From assembly GCA_017303355.1 (NCBI GenBank), contig JAFLCU010000004.1:62001-126000 (forward strand): a DNA stretch of 64,000 nucleotides, written 5' to 3'. This document shows positions 8,431-16,000 of this stretch, piece by piece. The stretch is from Caulobacterales bacterium (GTDB lineage Bacteria; Pseudomonadota; Alphaproteobacteria; Caulobacterales; Aquidulcibacteraceae). The position numbers and the translations under genes are program-made. The notes under the pieces were generated by a model, which made no database searches, had not been told where the DNA came from, and saw nothing but the letters and a program-made list of their open reading frames with translations. Position 1 is the first letter of the stretch, and the number at the start of each line of letters is the position of its first letter.

Positions 8431-8847
8431 CTACGGCGCGAGTGGTTTGTGGACGTATTCCAATTTCAAGCCGTCCGCGTCCGTGAAGAACACTGCATAA
8501 TAGCCGACGCCGTATTGCGGATAATCGGCGGGCGGGTCGGTGATGTTGGCGCCGATGTTGAGCAGATGCGCGTGCATGGCGTCGACATCTTCGCGGCTGG
8601 CGGCATTCCATGCGATGTGATGCAGGCCCGCGCTATAGCGATCATGAGCACGCCCCGCATGTTCGCCGCGCGCGCTCAAAATGCCGATGGAGCAGAAGGT
8701 GTCGCCATCGCGCAGATCAAAATCGTAGCCGTTGGGATGGGCGTCCGCGAGCTTGTAGCCCATGAAGCCCAGCACGCTTTCATAGAACGCGCGTGAGGCG
8801 TGGGCGTCCTTCACCGTAAGATCGATGTGATGGATGCCGCCGCGCAT
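8431..8847 (-). CDS. VOC superfamily protein
   Basis: A 138-residue vicinal-oxygen-chelate protein. The N-terminal module starts IHHIDLTVKDAHASRAFYE and the second module has GLHHIAWNAASREDVDAMHA; the C-terminal FFTDADGLKLEYVH carries the glutamate ligand position. Histidines at the start of both modules and this glutamate suggest a metal site is retained. It overlaps the stop of the cobalamin adenosyltransferase gene by one base (TGATG), so translation is probably coupled. The substrate is unknown. Confidence 0.82.
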   Translation of the reverse strand: MRGGIHHIDLTVKDAHASRAFYESVLGFMGYKLADAHPNGYDFDLRDGDTFCSIGILSARGEHAGRAHDRYSAGLHHIAWNAASREDVDAMHAHLLNIGANITDPPADYPQYGVGYYAVFFTDADGLKLEYVHKPLAP

Positions 8848-9416
8848 CAGCGGTTCGCGCCGGGCTTCCAGAGCAGATCGGCCTTGCCTTGATCATTGGC
8901 GTGCCGCGCCGCGACGAACAGCAAGTCTGAAACCCGGTTGGCGAATTTCACCGCCTCCGGCGAAATTTCTTCGGCGTCGGCGAGCGCCACGATGGCGCGT
9001 TCAGCGCGCCGTGCGATGGTGCGAGCGAGATGGATGTGCGCGGCCGCGGGCGAGCCGCCGGGCAGAATAAACGAGGTCAGCGGCTCGAGTTTTTCGTTGA
9101 GCGCATCGACCTCCGCTTCCAGGCGTAGCGTTTGGCTTTCCTGAATGCGCAACGGCTCGAATTTGAGATCGGGCGAATGCGGCGTGGCGAGATCGGCGCC
9201 GAGATCGAAGAGATCATTCTGCAGCCGGTCGAGGATCGGATCGAGCACCGCGTCGGCCGTGGTGTGCAGTCGCGCCACGCCAATGGCGGAGTTCAGTTCA
9301 TCCACCGCGCCATAAGCTTCGACGCGGACGCTGGCTTTGGAAACGGGCTCACCGGTGGCGAGGCGCGTCTTACCGCCATCGCCGGCCTTGGTGACGATCT
9401 TATCTAATCTGACCAT
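8847..9416 (-). CDS. Cob(I)alamin adenosyltransferase, PduO type
   Basis: Transfers the adenosyl group of ATP to cob(I)alamin to make adenosylcobalamin. The 189-residue product has the N-terminal ATP motif TKAGDGGKTRL, the YGAVDELNSAIG segment, and the ARTIARRAERAIV helix typical of PduO/ATR enzymes. It is the last-but-one gene of a run with the HIG1-like gene (immediately upstream) and a VOC gene (downstream). The adenosylcobalamin product is needed by the ethylmalonyl-CoA mutase encoded at about 25-27 kb. No cobalamin riboswitch is apparent upstream. Confidence 0.9.
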   Translation of the reverse strand: MVRLDKIVTKAGDGGKTRLATGEPVSKASVRVEAYGAVDELNSAIGVARLHTTADAVLDPILDRLQNDLFDLGADLATPHSPDLKFEPLRIQESQTLRLEAEVDALNEKLEPLTSFILPGGSPAAAHIHLARTIARRAERAIVALADAEEISPEAVKFANRVSDLLFVAARHANDQGKADLLWKPGANR

Positions 9417-9617
9417 TTACCCGTAATGCTGCTTCACTAGCATCGCCGCAACCAGGATGATGATGGCCACGAATTGCGCCACCACGCGCATGCGCATCGC
9501 CTTGTTCGACCAGGAGCGGCCAAAATCGCCGCCACGGAACATGGCGAAGATGCCGAAACACAGGACGACGAAAACCACCAGAAGGATCGCCGGGATTAGG
9601 AAATCGAACAGGTTCAT
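9417..9617 (-). CDS. HIG1-like twin transmembrane protein
   Basis: A 66-residue inner-membrane protein with two hydrophobic helices (about 7-28 and 45-63) joined by a short loop, RGGDFGRSWSNKAMRMRV. This loop and length fit the HIG1 domain, known in alphaproteobacteria and in mitochondrial respiratory-complex factors. Its stop directly abuts the start of the adenosyltransferase gene on the same strand, indicating an operon. A role with respiratory oxidases is inference from the family only. Confidence 0.8.
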   Translation of the reverse strand: MNLFDFLIPAILLVVFVVLCFGIFAMFRGGDFGRSWSNKAMRMRVVAQFVAIIILVAAMLVKQHYG

Positions 9618-9683
9618 GGGGTTCCAATTAGGCCCGGCGCGGCCGCCACGCCATGCGCCAAATCAACCTGATACAATGGCCCG

Positions 9684-11048
9684 ATGACCGAATCGCTTCT
9701 CCTCATCCTGGCGCTGGCCGCCATCGGCGCCGCCGCGTTTTTCGCCTATCGCTCTGCAAAGGCTCAGGAATCCGCCGCCGCCGCGAAGGCCCGCTTCGAG
9801 GGCGTCGACCTGATCCGGGCCGAGCGCGACCGGGCCGTGGCGGAATGTGAGACGCTGCGCTCCGAGGCCAGCCGGATGGCGGCCGAATTGGCGGCCGAGA
9901 AGGCCGGCGCGGCCGCCCGGGCCGCCGCGGCCGAAGAGCAGTCCAAGAAGCTGGAGCAGCACTTTGTCGGCCTCGCCACCCAGGCGCTGGAGGCCAATCG
10001 CCAGAGCTTCATGGCGCTCGCCAACGAGACGTTCGAAAAACACAAGCAGGCCTCGGCCAGCGGCGTGAAAGAGGTGCTGGCGCCGGCGCAAGAGACGCTG
10101 ACCAAGCTCGCGGGGTCCGTGGAGGCGCTGGAGAAGCAGCGCTTGGCCGACAAATCGGAAATCAACACGCACGTGAAGCAGATCGTCGACGCGGTCGGCT
10201 CCACCAACAAGACGACGACGCAATTGCTCTCCGCGCTCAAAGCCTCGCCGAAGATGCGCGGCCGCTGGGGCGAACAGACATTGCGCAATGTGCTTGAGCT
10301 TTCCGGACTCGCGCCGAACGTGGATTTCACCGAGCAGGTCAGCACGACTGATGGCGAGGGCGCGCGTTTGCGGCCGGACGTGGTGATCAATCTGCCGGGC
10401 GGGCGCTGCATCGTCGTGGATTCGAAGGTCGCGCTCTCCGGCTATATGGAAGCGATGGAGGCGACGGATGATCTCGTGCGCCAAGCCAGCTTGAAGAAGC
10501 ATGCGGCGGAATTGAAGGCGCACGTGAAGAGCTTGTCGTCGAAGGATTATTGGAAGCACGTGCCGGCGACGGCGGATTTTGTCGTGCTGTTTGTGCCGGG
10601 CGAAAATTTTCTCGCGGCGGCCGCGGAGCAGGATTCGAATTTGTTTGACGATGCGTTCGCGTCGAAAGTGATCATCACCACGCCCAGCACGATGGTCGCG
10701 CTTGCGAAATCGGTGGCCTATGGCTGGCGCCAGGAGCAAAGCGCGAAGAACGCGCAGGAGATCGCCGATCTCGGCCGCGAACTCTATCGGCGCATGGGCG
10801 TGATGTTCCGCCACATCGACGATCTGGGCAAAGCGATCGTCGGAACGAATGATAAGTACGCGTCATTGGTCGGTTCGTTTGAGCGCAATGTCCTGCCGCA
10901 AACGCGCAAGTTCAAGGAACTGGGTGCGTCCGACAACGAAGAGATCGCCGCGCCGCGCGTGATCGAAAGCGCGCCGCGCCTGCCGTCGCCGCAGCCCGAA
11001 TTGGATCTGACGCCGCCGACGCAGGCGGCAAAGCGCGGGCGGGTGTAG
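9684..11048 (+). CDS. rmuC: DNA recombination protein RmuC
   Basis: RmuC limits inversion recombination at short inverted repeats and is predicted to have a nuclease-like core. The 454-residue product has an N-terminal membrane anchor (about 4-20), a long Ala/Glu-rich coiled coil (about 25-180), and the RmuC domain with KMRGRWGEQTLRNVLELSGL and INLPGGRCIVVDSKVALSGY. The C-terminal tail is low in conservation. The length matches the family. The stop codon falls inside a 15-bp perfect inverted repeat shared with the converging arfB gene. Confidence 0.92.
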   Translation: MTESLLLILALAAIGAAAFFAYRSAKAQESAAAAKARFEGVDLIRAERDRAVAECETLRSEASRMAAELAAEKAGAAARAAAAEEQSKKLEQHFVGLATQALEANRQSFMALANETFEKHKQASASGVKEVLAPAQETLTKLAGSVEALEKQRLADKSEINTHVKQIVDAVGSTNKTTTQLLSALKASPKMRGRWGEQTLRNVLELSGLAPNVDFTEQVSTTDGEGARLRPDVVINLPGGRCIVVDSKVALSGYMEAMEATDDLVRQASLKKHAAELKAHVKSLSSKDYWKHVPATADFVVLFVPGENFLAAAAEQDSNLFDDAFASKVIITTPSTMVALAKSVAYGWRQEQSAKNAQEIADLGRELYRRMGVMFRHIDDLGKAIVGTNDKYASLVGSFERNVLPQTRKFKELGASDNEEIAAPRVIESAPRLPSPQPELDLTPPTQAAKRGRV

Positions 11049-11080
11049 GGATTGGGGATTGGGTGCAATCCCCAATCCCT
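11047..11080. repeat. Palindromic GGGATTGGGG-type repeat, copy 1
   Basis: A perfect 15-bp inverted repeat (arms 11047-11061 and 11066-11080, 4-nt loop) fills the space between the convergent rmuC and arfB stops and includes both stop codons. The arm sequence AGGGATTGGGGATTG recurs at 58446-58531, so this is a dispersed element. It could act as a bidirectional terminator, though it has no T-tract. Confidence 0.8.
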
Positions 11081-11501
11081 AATCATGATCGCGCACTTTT
11101 CCGCGCTTTGATTTCACATCGCTGCGGCGCGCTTTGCCTTCGAGGCGCTTTTGCTTCACGGCGCGCGGGACTTTTGTTTTCACGCGCGGCTTCGGCCGGT
11201 GCGTGGCCTGCTCCACCAGATCGACCAGACGCGCCAGCGCCTCGGCGCGGTTGCGATCTTGCGTGCGGTGTTCGTCGGCGCGGATCACGATCTCGCCGTC
11301 GAGCGTGAGCCGGCGCCCGGCCAGCCGGCCAAGCCGCGCGCGTACGTCCTCGGCCATCTCGGTGTAGCCATTCAGTTGGAACCGGAGTTCGACCGCTGTC
11401 GACACCTTGTTGACGTTCTGGCCGCCCGGCCCGGAGGCGCGGATGAAGCGCTCCTCAAGGTCGCGCTCGTCTAGGGCGAGGTGGGCGGTGACGGGGATCA
11501 T
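11079..11501 (-). CDS. arfB: Alternative ribosome-rescue factor ArfB (YaeJ-like)
   Basis: Peptidyl-tRNA hydrolase that releases peptides from ribosomes stalled on non-stop mRNA. The 140-residue product has the class I release-factor GGQ loop in RASGPGGQNVNKVSTAVELR (about residues 22-40) and a basic C-terminal tail (KTKVPRAVKQKRLEGKARR) that in ArfB enters the empty mRNA channel. It lacks the codon-recognition domain of RF1/RF2. The long frame runs to 11711; the ATG at 11501 begins the family homology (MIPVTAHLALDE). Confidence 0.92.
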   Translation of the reverse strand: MIPVTAHLALDERDLEERFIRASGPGGQNVNKVSTAVELRFQLNGYTEMAEDVRARLGRLAGRRLTLDGEIVIRADEHRTQDRNRAEALARLVDLVEQATHRPKPRVKTKVPRAVKQKRLEGKARRSDVKSKRGKVRDHD

Positions 11502-11589
11502 AGGAGAGATCGATAGCAGGGCGGCGGTGTCGGATTGGTTGACGACCGGAAACCTGATAGCTGAGAGCGGAAGGATAAGGGAGGATCGC

Positions 11590-12366
11590 ATGCGGAAATG
11601 GCTCGGCGGCTTAGGTCTAGCGTTGCTCATTGGCGCATGCGCGGGCGGCGCGATCCCCGGGATCATGATGTCGGCGCCCGCGCCGGCCATCACGGCCGCC
11701 TCGCCCAACATCCTTGCCGCGATCGCCGATCCGCGCCGCCCCGATGCGGATCGTCAGCGCGACGCGCTACGCCATCCGGCCGAGATATTGGCGTTCACGG
11801 GCGCCAGTGAAGGCATGCGCATCGCCGATATCGGCCCGGGCGGGGGCTATTATACGCGGCTCTTTTCGGTGGCTGTCGGCGAAAGCGGCCATGTCTATGG
11901 CGTTGATCGCCCCGGCACGGCCGAACGCCCGCGCGCGCTCGCCGCCGTCGCGCCGCTCTATCCGAACATCACGCATCTCACGCAAGGCTATCAGGGCTGG
12001 ACCATCGCCGAGCCGCTCGACGCGATCTTCATCTCGCAAATCTACCACGACTTTTATCTGCCGCAGCTCAACATCGATGTTCCGCGCCTGAACCGCGAAA
12101 TGTTCGCGGCGCTGAAGCCGGGCGGCGTGCTTGTGATCATCGATCACGCCGCAGCCGTCGGCAGCGACATCACCGTAACGGATCGCTTGCACCGCATCGC
12201 GCAGGCGCAAGTCGTGATCGATCTGACCGCCGCTGGTTTCGTGCTGGAAGAAGAGAGCCAAGTGCTGCGTAATCCCGCTGACGATCACGCGCTGCGCGTA
12301 TTCGAAGGCGATATCCGCGGCCATACCGATCAATTCGTGCTGCGCTTCCGGCGGCCCGCCAACTGA
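11590..12366 (+). CDS. Exported methyltransferase-like lipoprotein (COG4798-like)
   Basis: A 258-residue protein with an N-terminal export signal ending in a lipobox (LLIGAC, Cys at about 17). The rest is a class I SAM-dependent methyltransferase-like fold: motif I IADIGPGGGYYTRLFS at about 78-93, and later ALKPGGVLVIIDHAA. It fits the predicted methyltransferases of COG4798. The export signal is odd, because S-adenosylmethionine is cytoplasmic, so the protein may bind another ligand or have a non-enzymatic role. The ATG at 11590 follows AGGGAGG. Its stop overlaps the nudC start (TGATG), suggesting coupled translation. Confidence 0.8.
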   Translation: MRKWLGGLGLALLIGACAGGAIPGIMMSAPAPAITAASPNILAAIADPRRPDADRQRDALRHPAEILAFTGASEGMRIADIGPGGGYYTRLFSVAVGESGHVYGVDRPGTAERPRALAAVAPLYPNITHLTQGYQGWTIAEPLDAIFISQIYHDFYLPQLNIDVPRLNREMFAALKPGGVLVIIDHAAAVGSDITVTDRLHRIAQAQVVIDLTAAGFVLEEESQVLRNPADDHALRVFEGDIRGHTDQFVLRFRRPAN

Positions 12367-13277
12367 TGCTGCTGCCGCACAATCCGAACGCGTTCACGCG
12401 TTCGCCGCTCGATCGCGCTGGTCATCACCGGGGCGATCGCGCCTGGCTTGAGGCTACGCTCGATCTGCCGGAAACGCGGCTCATCCCGTTCTTCCAGCAC
12501 CGGCCCTTCGTGATCGAGGATCACGGTGTGCTGGGGCCGGGCTGGCTGCATGGCCTCTCGCGCGGACGTATCGCGCCGCCGGATGCGCCGCTTCTCTTCC
12601 TCGGGCTCGACGCGCAGAAGGTGGCGCACTTCGCCATCGACATTCCGGACGCCGCGCCGCTCGGCGAAGTGGGGCGGTTCGAGGATTTGCGCGCGCTTGG
12701 CCCGCGCCTTTCACGCGAAGATCTCTCGATCCTCGGCCCGGCGAAATCCATCTTCGAATGGCACGCCAAGAACGGCTATTGCGCCAATTGCGCGACGCCG
12801 ACTTTGATTGTCGAGGCCGGCTGGCGACGCGATTGCCCCACCTGCAAGACCGAACACTATCCGCGCCTCGATCCCGTTTGCATCATGGTCCCCACATTCG
12901 GCGAGAAGGTGCTGCTCGGCCGCCAAAAGGCATGGCCGCGCGGCATGCACTCAGCGCTCGCTGGCTTCATTGAACCGGGCGAGGCGATCGAGGAAGCGGT
13001 CGCACGCGAAACATTGGAAGAGGCGGGCCTCATTGTGCGCGAGGTGCGCATGCATTCAACGCAACCGTGGCCGTTTCCACACTCGCTGATGATCGGCGTG
13101 CTTTGCGAGGTCGAGAACGATCAGGAGAAGATTGACACGACCGAACTTGAAAGCGGCCGCTGGTTCACGCGTGAGGAAGCCCAACTGCTGATCGCCGGCA
13201 AGCATCCCGACGCTTGGGCCCCGCCACCCTTCGCCATCGCGCACCAGCTGCTGAAAACGTGGGCGGAAGAAGGCTAG
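12366..13277 (+). CDS. nudC: NAD(+) diphosphatase / RNA deNADding enzyme NudC
   Basis: Hydrolyses NAD(H) to NMN(H) and AMP and removes NAD caps from RNA. The 303-residue product has an N-terminal NudC domain, a four-cysteine zinc ribbon (CANC, then CPTC, near residues 138-160), and the Nudix box GFIEPGEAIEEAVARETLEE followed by AGL. The STQPWPFPHS motif just after the box is the NADH-pyrophosphatase signature (usually SQPWPFPxS). It starts within the stop of the upstream gene and converges with the CDF gene, sharing 4 nt at the 3' end. Confidence 0.94.
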   Translation: MLLPHNPNAFTRSPLDRAGHHRGDRAWLEATLDLPETRLIPFFQHRPFVIEDHGVLGPGWLHGLSRGRIAPPDAPLLFLGLDAQKVAHFAIDIPDAAPLGEVGRFEDLRALGPRLSREDLSILGPAKSIFEWHAKNGYCANCATPTLIVEAGWRRDCPTCKTEHYPRLDPVCIMVPTFGEKVLLGRQKAWPRGMHSALAGFIEPGEAIEEAVARETLEEAGLIVREVRMHSTQPWPFPHSLMIGVLCEVENDQEKIDTTELESGRWFTREEAQLLIAGKHPDAWAPPPFAIAHQLLKTWAEEG

Positions 13278-14191
13278 TGACAATCGCTGCAATCGTCGCG
13301 CGCGGCGCGTTCGATCTGTAGCGTCACGTGGTTGATGCCGAAGCGCTGCGCGAGCGCGTCCGAGACGCGGGCTAGAAACGCGTCGTCATTGCCTTCGGGG
13401 CGCACCAGATGCGCTGTCAGCGCCGGCTTGGTCGCGCCCATGGCCCACACATGCAGATCATGCACGGCGGTGACGCCCGCTTGCTCGGCCAAAAACGTGC
13501 GCACCGCCGCCACGTCGATGTGCGCGGGTGCTGCGTCGAGCGCGAGATCGAGCGATTCACGTAGCAAGCCCCACGTGCCCCACAAGATCAGCAACACCAC
13601 AGCGACCGAAATCGCCGGATCGATCCAAACCCATTGCGTCGCCCAGATCGCCGCGCCGGCGACGATCACGGCCGCCGAGACGCCAGCGTCCGCCAGCATG
13701 TGCAAATACGCGCCGCGCACGTTCACGTCTTCCTTGCGCCCGGCAAGGAAGAGCATCGCCGTCGCGCCATTGATCACAACGCCCACGGCCGCCACCGCCA
13801 TCACGAACAACGGCTGTGTTGCTTCCGGCGCAAAGAAGCGCGATGTCGCCTCCCAAAAGATGCCGCCGCAGGCGATCACCAGCACCAGCGCGTTGGCGAG
13901 TGCTGCAAGCACGGTGGCCTTGGCGTAGCCATAGGTGCGCCGCTCGCTTGACTGGCGCTGCGCCAGCCAGGCCGCGCCGCCCGCCAGGGCGAGGCCCAGC
14001 ACGTCGGAAAGATTGTGCGCCGCGTCGGAGAGCAACGCCGTCGAGTTCGCGACGAAGCCCGCGCCAGCTTCAAGGATCACGAAGCCGAGGTTCAGCGCGA
14101 TGGCGACAGTATAACGTTTGTTGGCAGGAGCGGGGTGGTGATGGGCGTGATCGTGATGATGATCGTGTGCGTGCCCGTGATGCCCGTGCAT
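13274..14191 (-). CDS. Cation diffusion facilitator metal exporter (ZitB/CzcD-like)
   Basis: Inner-membrane proton-coupled efflux of Zn(II) or similar divalent metals. The 305-residue product has a His-rich N-terminus (about 13 His in the first 20 residues), six hydrophobic segments, and the transport-site motifs LLSDAAHNLSD in TM2 (H59, D63) and HMLADAG in TM5. A C-terminal cytoplasmic domain (DLHVWAMG) ends in DDCSDCH, a further possible metal site. The frame is open to 14536; ATG at 14191 or 14200 are the plausible starts. It is divergent from the flavoprotein gene. Confidence 0.9.
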   Translation of the reverse strand: MHGHHGHAHDHHHDHAHHHPAPANKRYTVAIALNLGFVILEAGAGFVANSTALLSDAAHNLSDVLGLALAGGAAWLAQRQSSERRTYGYAKATVLAALANALVLVIACGGIFWEATSRFFAPEATQPLFVMAVAAVGVVINGATAMLFLAGRKEDVNVRGAYLHMLADAGVSAAVIVAGAAIWATQWVWIDPAISVAVVLLILWGTWGLLRESLDLALDAAPAHIDVAAVRTFLAEQAGVTAVHDLHVWAMGATKPALTAHLVRPEGNDDAFLARVSDALAQRFGINHVTLQIERAARDDCSDCH

Positions 14192-14278
14192 GGCGATCAT
14201 TTGAGCGAGATTCAACGAATCCGCAAGCCATCGTTGACACAAGTGTGCAAGCGCATCTGATGCGCGCGAGGGATAAGC

Positions 14279-15409
14279 ATGCACACACGGCGAAACATCA
14301 TGGCGCTCGGCGCGGCGGGGCTGGCCTCGTCGTGTGCGGCCGCGCGCGGCTTCAGCGAAGGGCTCGCGCGCGATTTCGGCCATGCTCCGCCGCATCGCGC
14401 GGTGTTGCCGCCCGTGCTCGTCTCTGAAGAGCGCATCATCCGTATCGATGTCGGCCTGCGGCCCTATCGGCCGACCGGATTTCGCGTCGCGCGCGAAGCC
14501 TTCGGCGACAAGACGCTCGTCCATAATTACGGCCATGGCGGCGGCGGCATCACGCTCTCATGGGGCACGGCCAAGCTCGCCGTCGATCTAGGCTACGACC
14601 CAAGTAAACCGGATTGCGCCGTGCTCGGCTGTGGCGCTGTCGGCCTGGCGACGGCGCGTCTGCTGCAAGAGCGCGGCGCGAATGTGCGCATCTACGCGCG
14701 CGATCTGCCGCCCAACACCACCTCCAATGTCGCTGGCGCGCAATGGTGGCCGGCGTCCGTCTATGATTGGCGGCGCGCCAGCGATGCCTTCGTCGCGCAG
14801 CATTTCGAAGCGGCGCGGTTCGCGTTCCGCCGTTACCAGAGCCTCGTCGGCGACGCCTATGGCGTGAGTTGGGAGCGCAACTACAATCTTTCGAACGAGC
14901 CTATTGAAAGATATCCCGCGCGCGAAGATAGCCCGATGCGCGCTCTTGTCGTCAATCAGCGCGATCTCGATCCGCGCGAGCACAATTTTCCGCGCCCCTA
15001 TGTGCGCCAGTTCGACACCATGATGATCGAGACGCCGCTCTATCTGCGGCGCATGGAGGCGGACGTGCGCTTGGCGGGCGCCGAGATTGTCGTGCGGCGC
15101 TTTGACGATGTGTCTCAGGTTCAAGCTCTGCCGGAGCGCACCATTTTCAACTGCACAGGCCTCGGCGCGGGTGCGCTGTTTGGCGATACGGAAATCGTGC
15201 CGGTGCGCGGCCAACTCGTCATCCTGCTGCCGCAGCCCGAGATCGACTACAACACGATCGCCAATGAAGGGTACATGTTCGGCCGCCGCGACGGCATCGT
15301 GCTGGGCGGCACTTATGATCGCGGGGAATGGTCCATGGAGCCCGATCCGCAAGCGATCGCCGGCATTATCAGCAATCACAAGAGCATCTTTGGCGCGATG
15401 CGCGCTTAG
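14279..15409 (+). CDS. D-amino-acid-oxidase-like FAD oxidoreductase, apparently circularly permuted, exported
   Basis: A 376-residue flavoprotein of the DAO family. The N-terminus has a Tat-like signal (TRR at 3-5, then a hydrophobic Ala/Gly/Leu stretch). The order of motifs is unusual. The segments GLRPYRPTGFR (59-69) and HNYGHGGGGITLSWG (82-96), which end canonical D-amino-acid oxidases, come first. The FAD-binding Rossmann motif VLGCGAVGLATARLL (GxGxxG at 117-122) comes after them. The protein then runs through the substrate domain to VRGQLVILL and GIVLGGTYDRGEW and ends where the missing C-terminal part would begin. The oxidised substrate is unknown; a secreted or periplasmic amino-acid oxidase is a reasonable guess. 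Confidence 0.82.
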   Translation: MHTRRNIMALGAAGLASSCAAARGFSEGLARDFGHAPPHRAVLPPVLVSEERIIRIDVGLRPYRPTGFRVAREAFGDKTLVHNYGHGGGGITLSWGTAKLAVDLGYDPSKPDCAVLGCGAVGLATARLLQERGANVRIYARDLPPNTTSNVAGAQWWPASVYDWRRASDAFVAQHFEAARFAFRRYQSLVGDAYGVSWERNYNLSNEPIERYPAREDSPMRALVVNQRDLDPREHNFPRPYVRQFDTMMIETPLYLRRMEADVRLAGAEIVVRRFDDVSQVQALPERTIFNCTGLGAGALFGDTEIVPVRGQLVILLPQPEIDYNTIANEGYMFGRRDGIVLGGTYDRGEWSMEPDPQAIAGIISNHKSIFGAMRA

Positions 15410-15867
15410 AGCGGCATGAAGATCACGCGCCCGCCCAACGCCGCCGCTTCACGGCGCGCCACGACACAATCGTTCTCCAGCGGCTGCGCTTCGGGGGCCC
15501 GGCCATCGATCCAGGCGCGGCAATAGCCGCGACGCGGCAATGCGCTGGCGGGCACGCCGCTGAAATCGTTGCGTCCGTCATAGGCGGCGCGTTCGATCAA
15601 GGCTTCGCCCGTGTTTTCCATCACGCGCCCGCCCCATGTGCGCGCGAGCCAATGCGCGTGCTCGCATTCCATTGGCGCGGGCTGATGTGTGTCGGGCAGC
15701 GCGTCATATTGAATTTGGCATTGGCCGAGTTGGGGCTGAGCGATTGGCGCGCTTACCGCGGCGGGCGTCATTGCGGCGGAAGCGGGGGCTTGTGACGGCA
15801 TCGTCGCGCCCGCGAGCATCGCCAGCGAAATCGCCGTGGCTAAAGCGGATGCGACCAGACGTGACAT
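15406..15867 (-). CDS. Secreted hypothetical protein with conserved cysteines
   Basis: A 153-residue protein with a clear signal peptide (about residues 1-27, then a Pro/Ala-rich stretch). The mature part has cysteines in GQCQIQYDALPD, MECEHAHWLARTWGGRV, RGYCRAWIDG and ENDCVV, probably forming two disulfides in the periplasm. The central CEHAHWLARTWGG element suggests a compact folded domain, but I do not recognise the family. It converges with the permuted flavoprotein, overlapping by 4 nt; any functional link is speculative. Confidence 0.7.
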   Translation of the reverse strand: MSRLVASALATAISLAMLAGATMPSQAPASAAMTPAAVSAPIAQPQLGQCQIQYDALPDTHQPAPMECEHAHWLARTWGGRVMENTGEALIERAAYDGRNDFSGVPASALPRRGYCRAWIDGRAPEAQPLENDCVVARREAAALGGRVIFMPL

Positions 15868-16000
15868 GGCTCCCTAACTCCCCGCGCCCAGGCGCGTTCC
15901 TGAGCACAGGATGAATCTAGGACGCCGTTTAGATGCACGATGTGACCGTGGGCACGCCGCGCGCACGGCAGGATCACAAGCGCTTGAGCGGGGGGAACGA

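Noticed and set aside
9663..10814. 383-residue open frame on the minus strand
   Set aside because: It is antisense to rmuC, with the repetitive Arg/His/Leu composition typical of complementary frames.
15876..15900. Possible EcfG promoter (GGAAC-N16-AGTT, minus strand) before the secreted Cys protein
   Set aside because: The -10 differs at its first base, and transcription would start about 2 bp before the start codon, leaving no leader.
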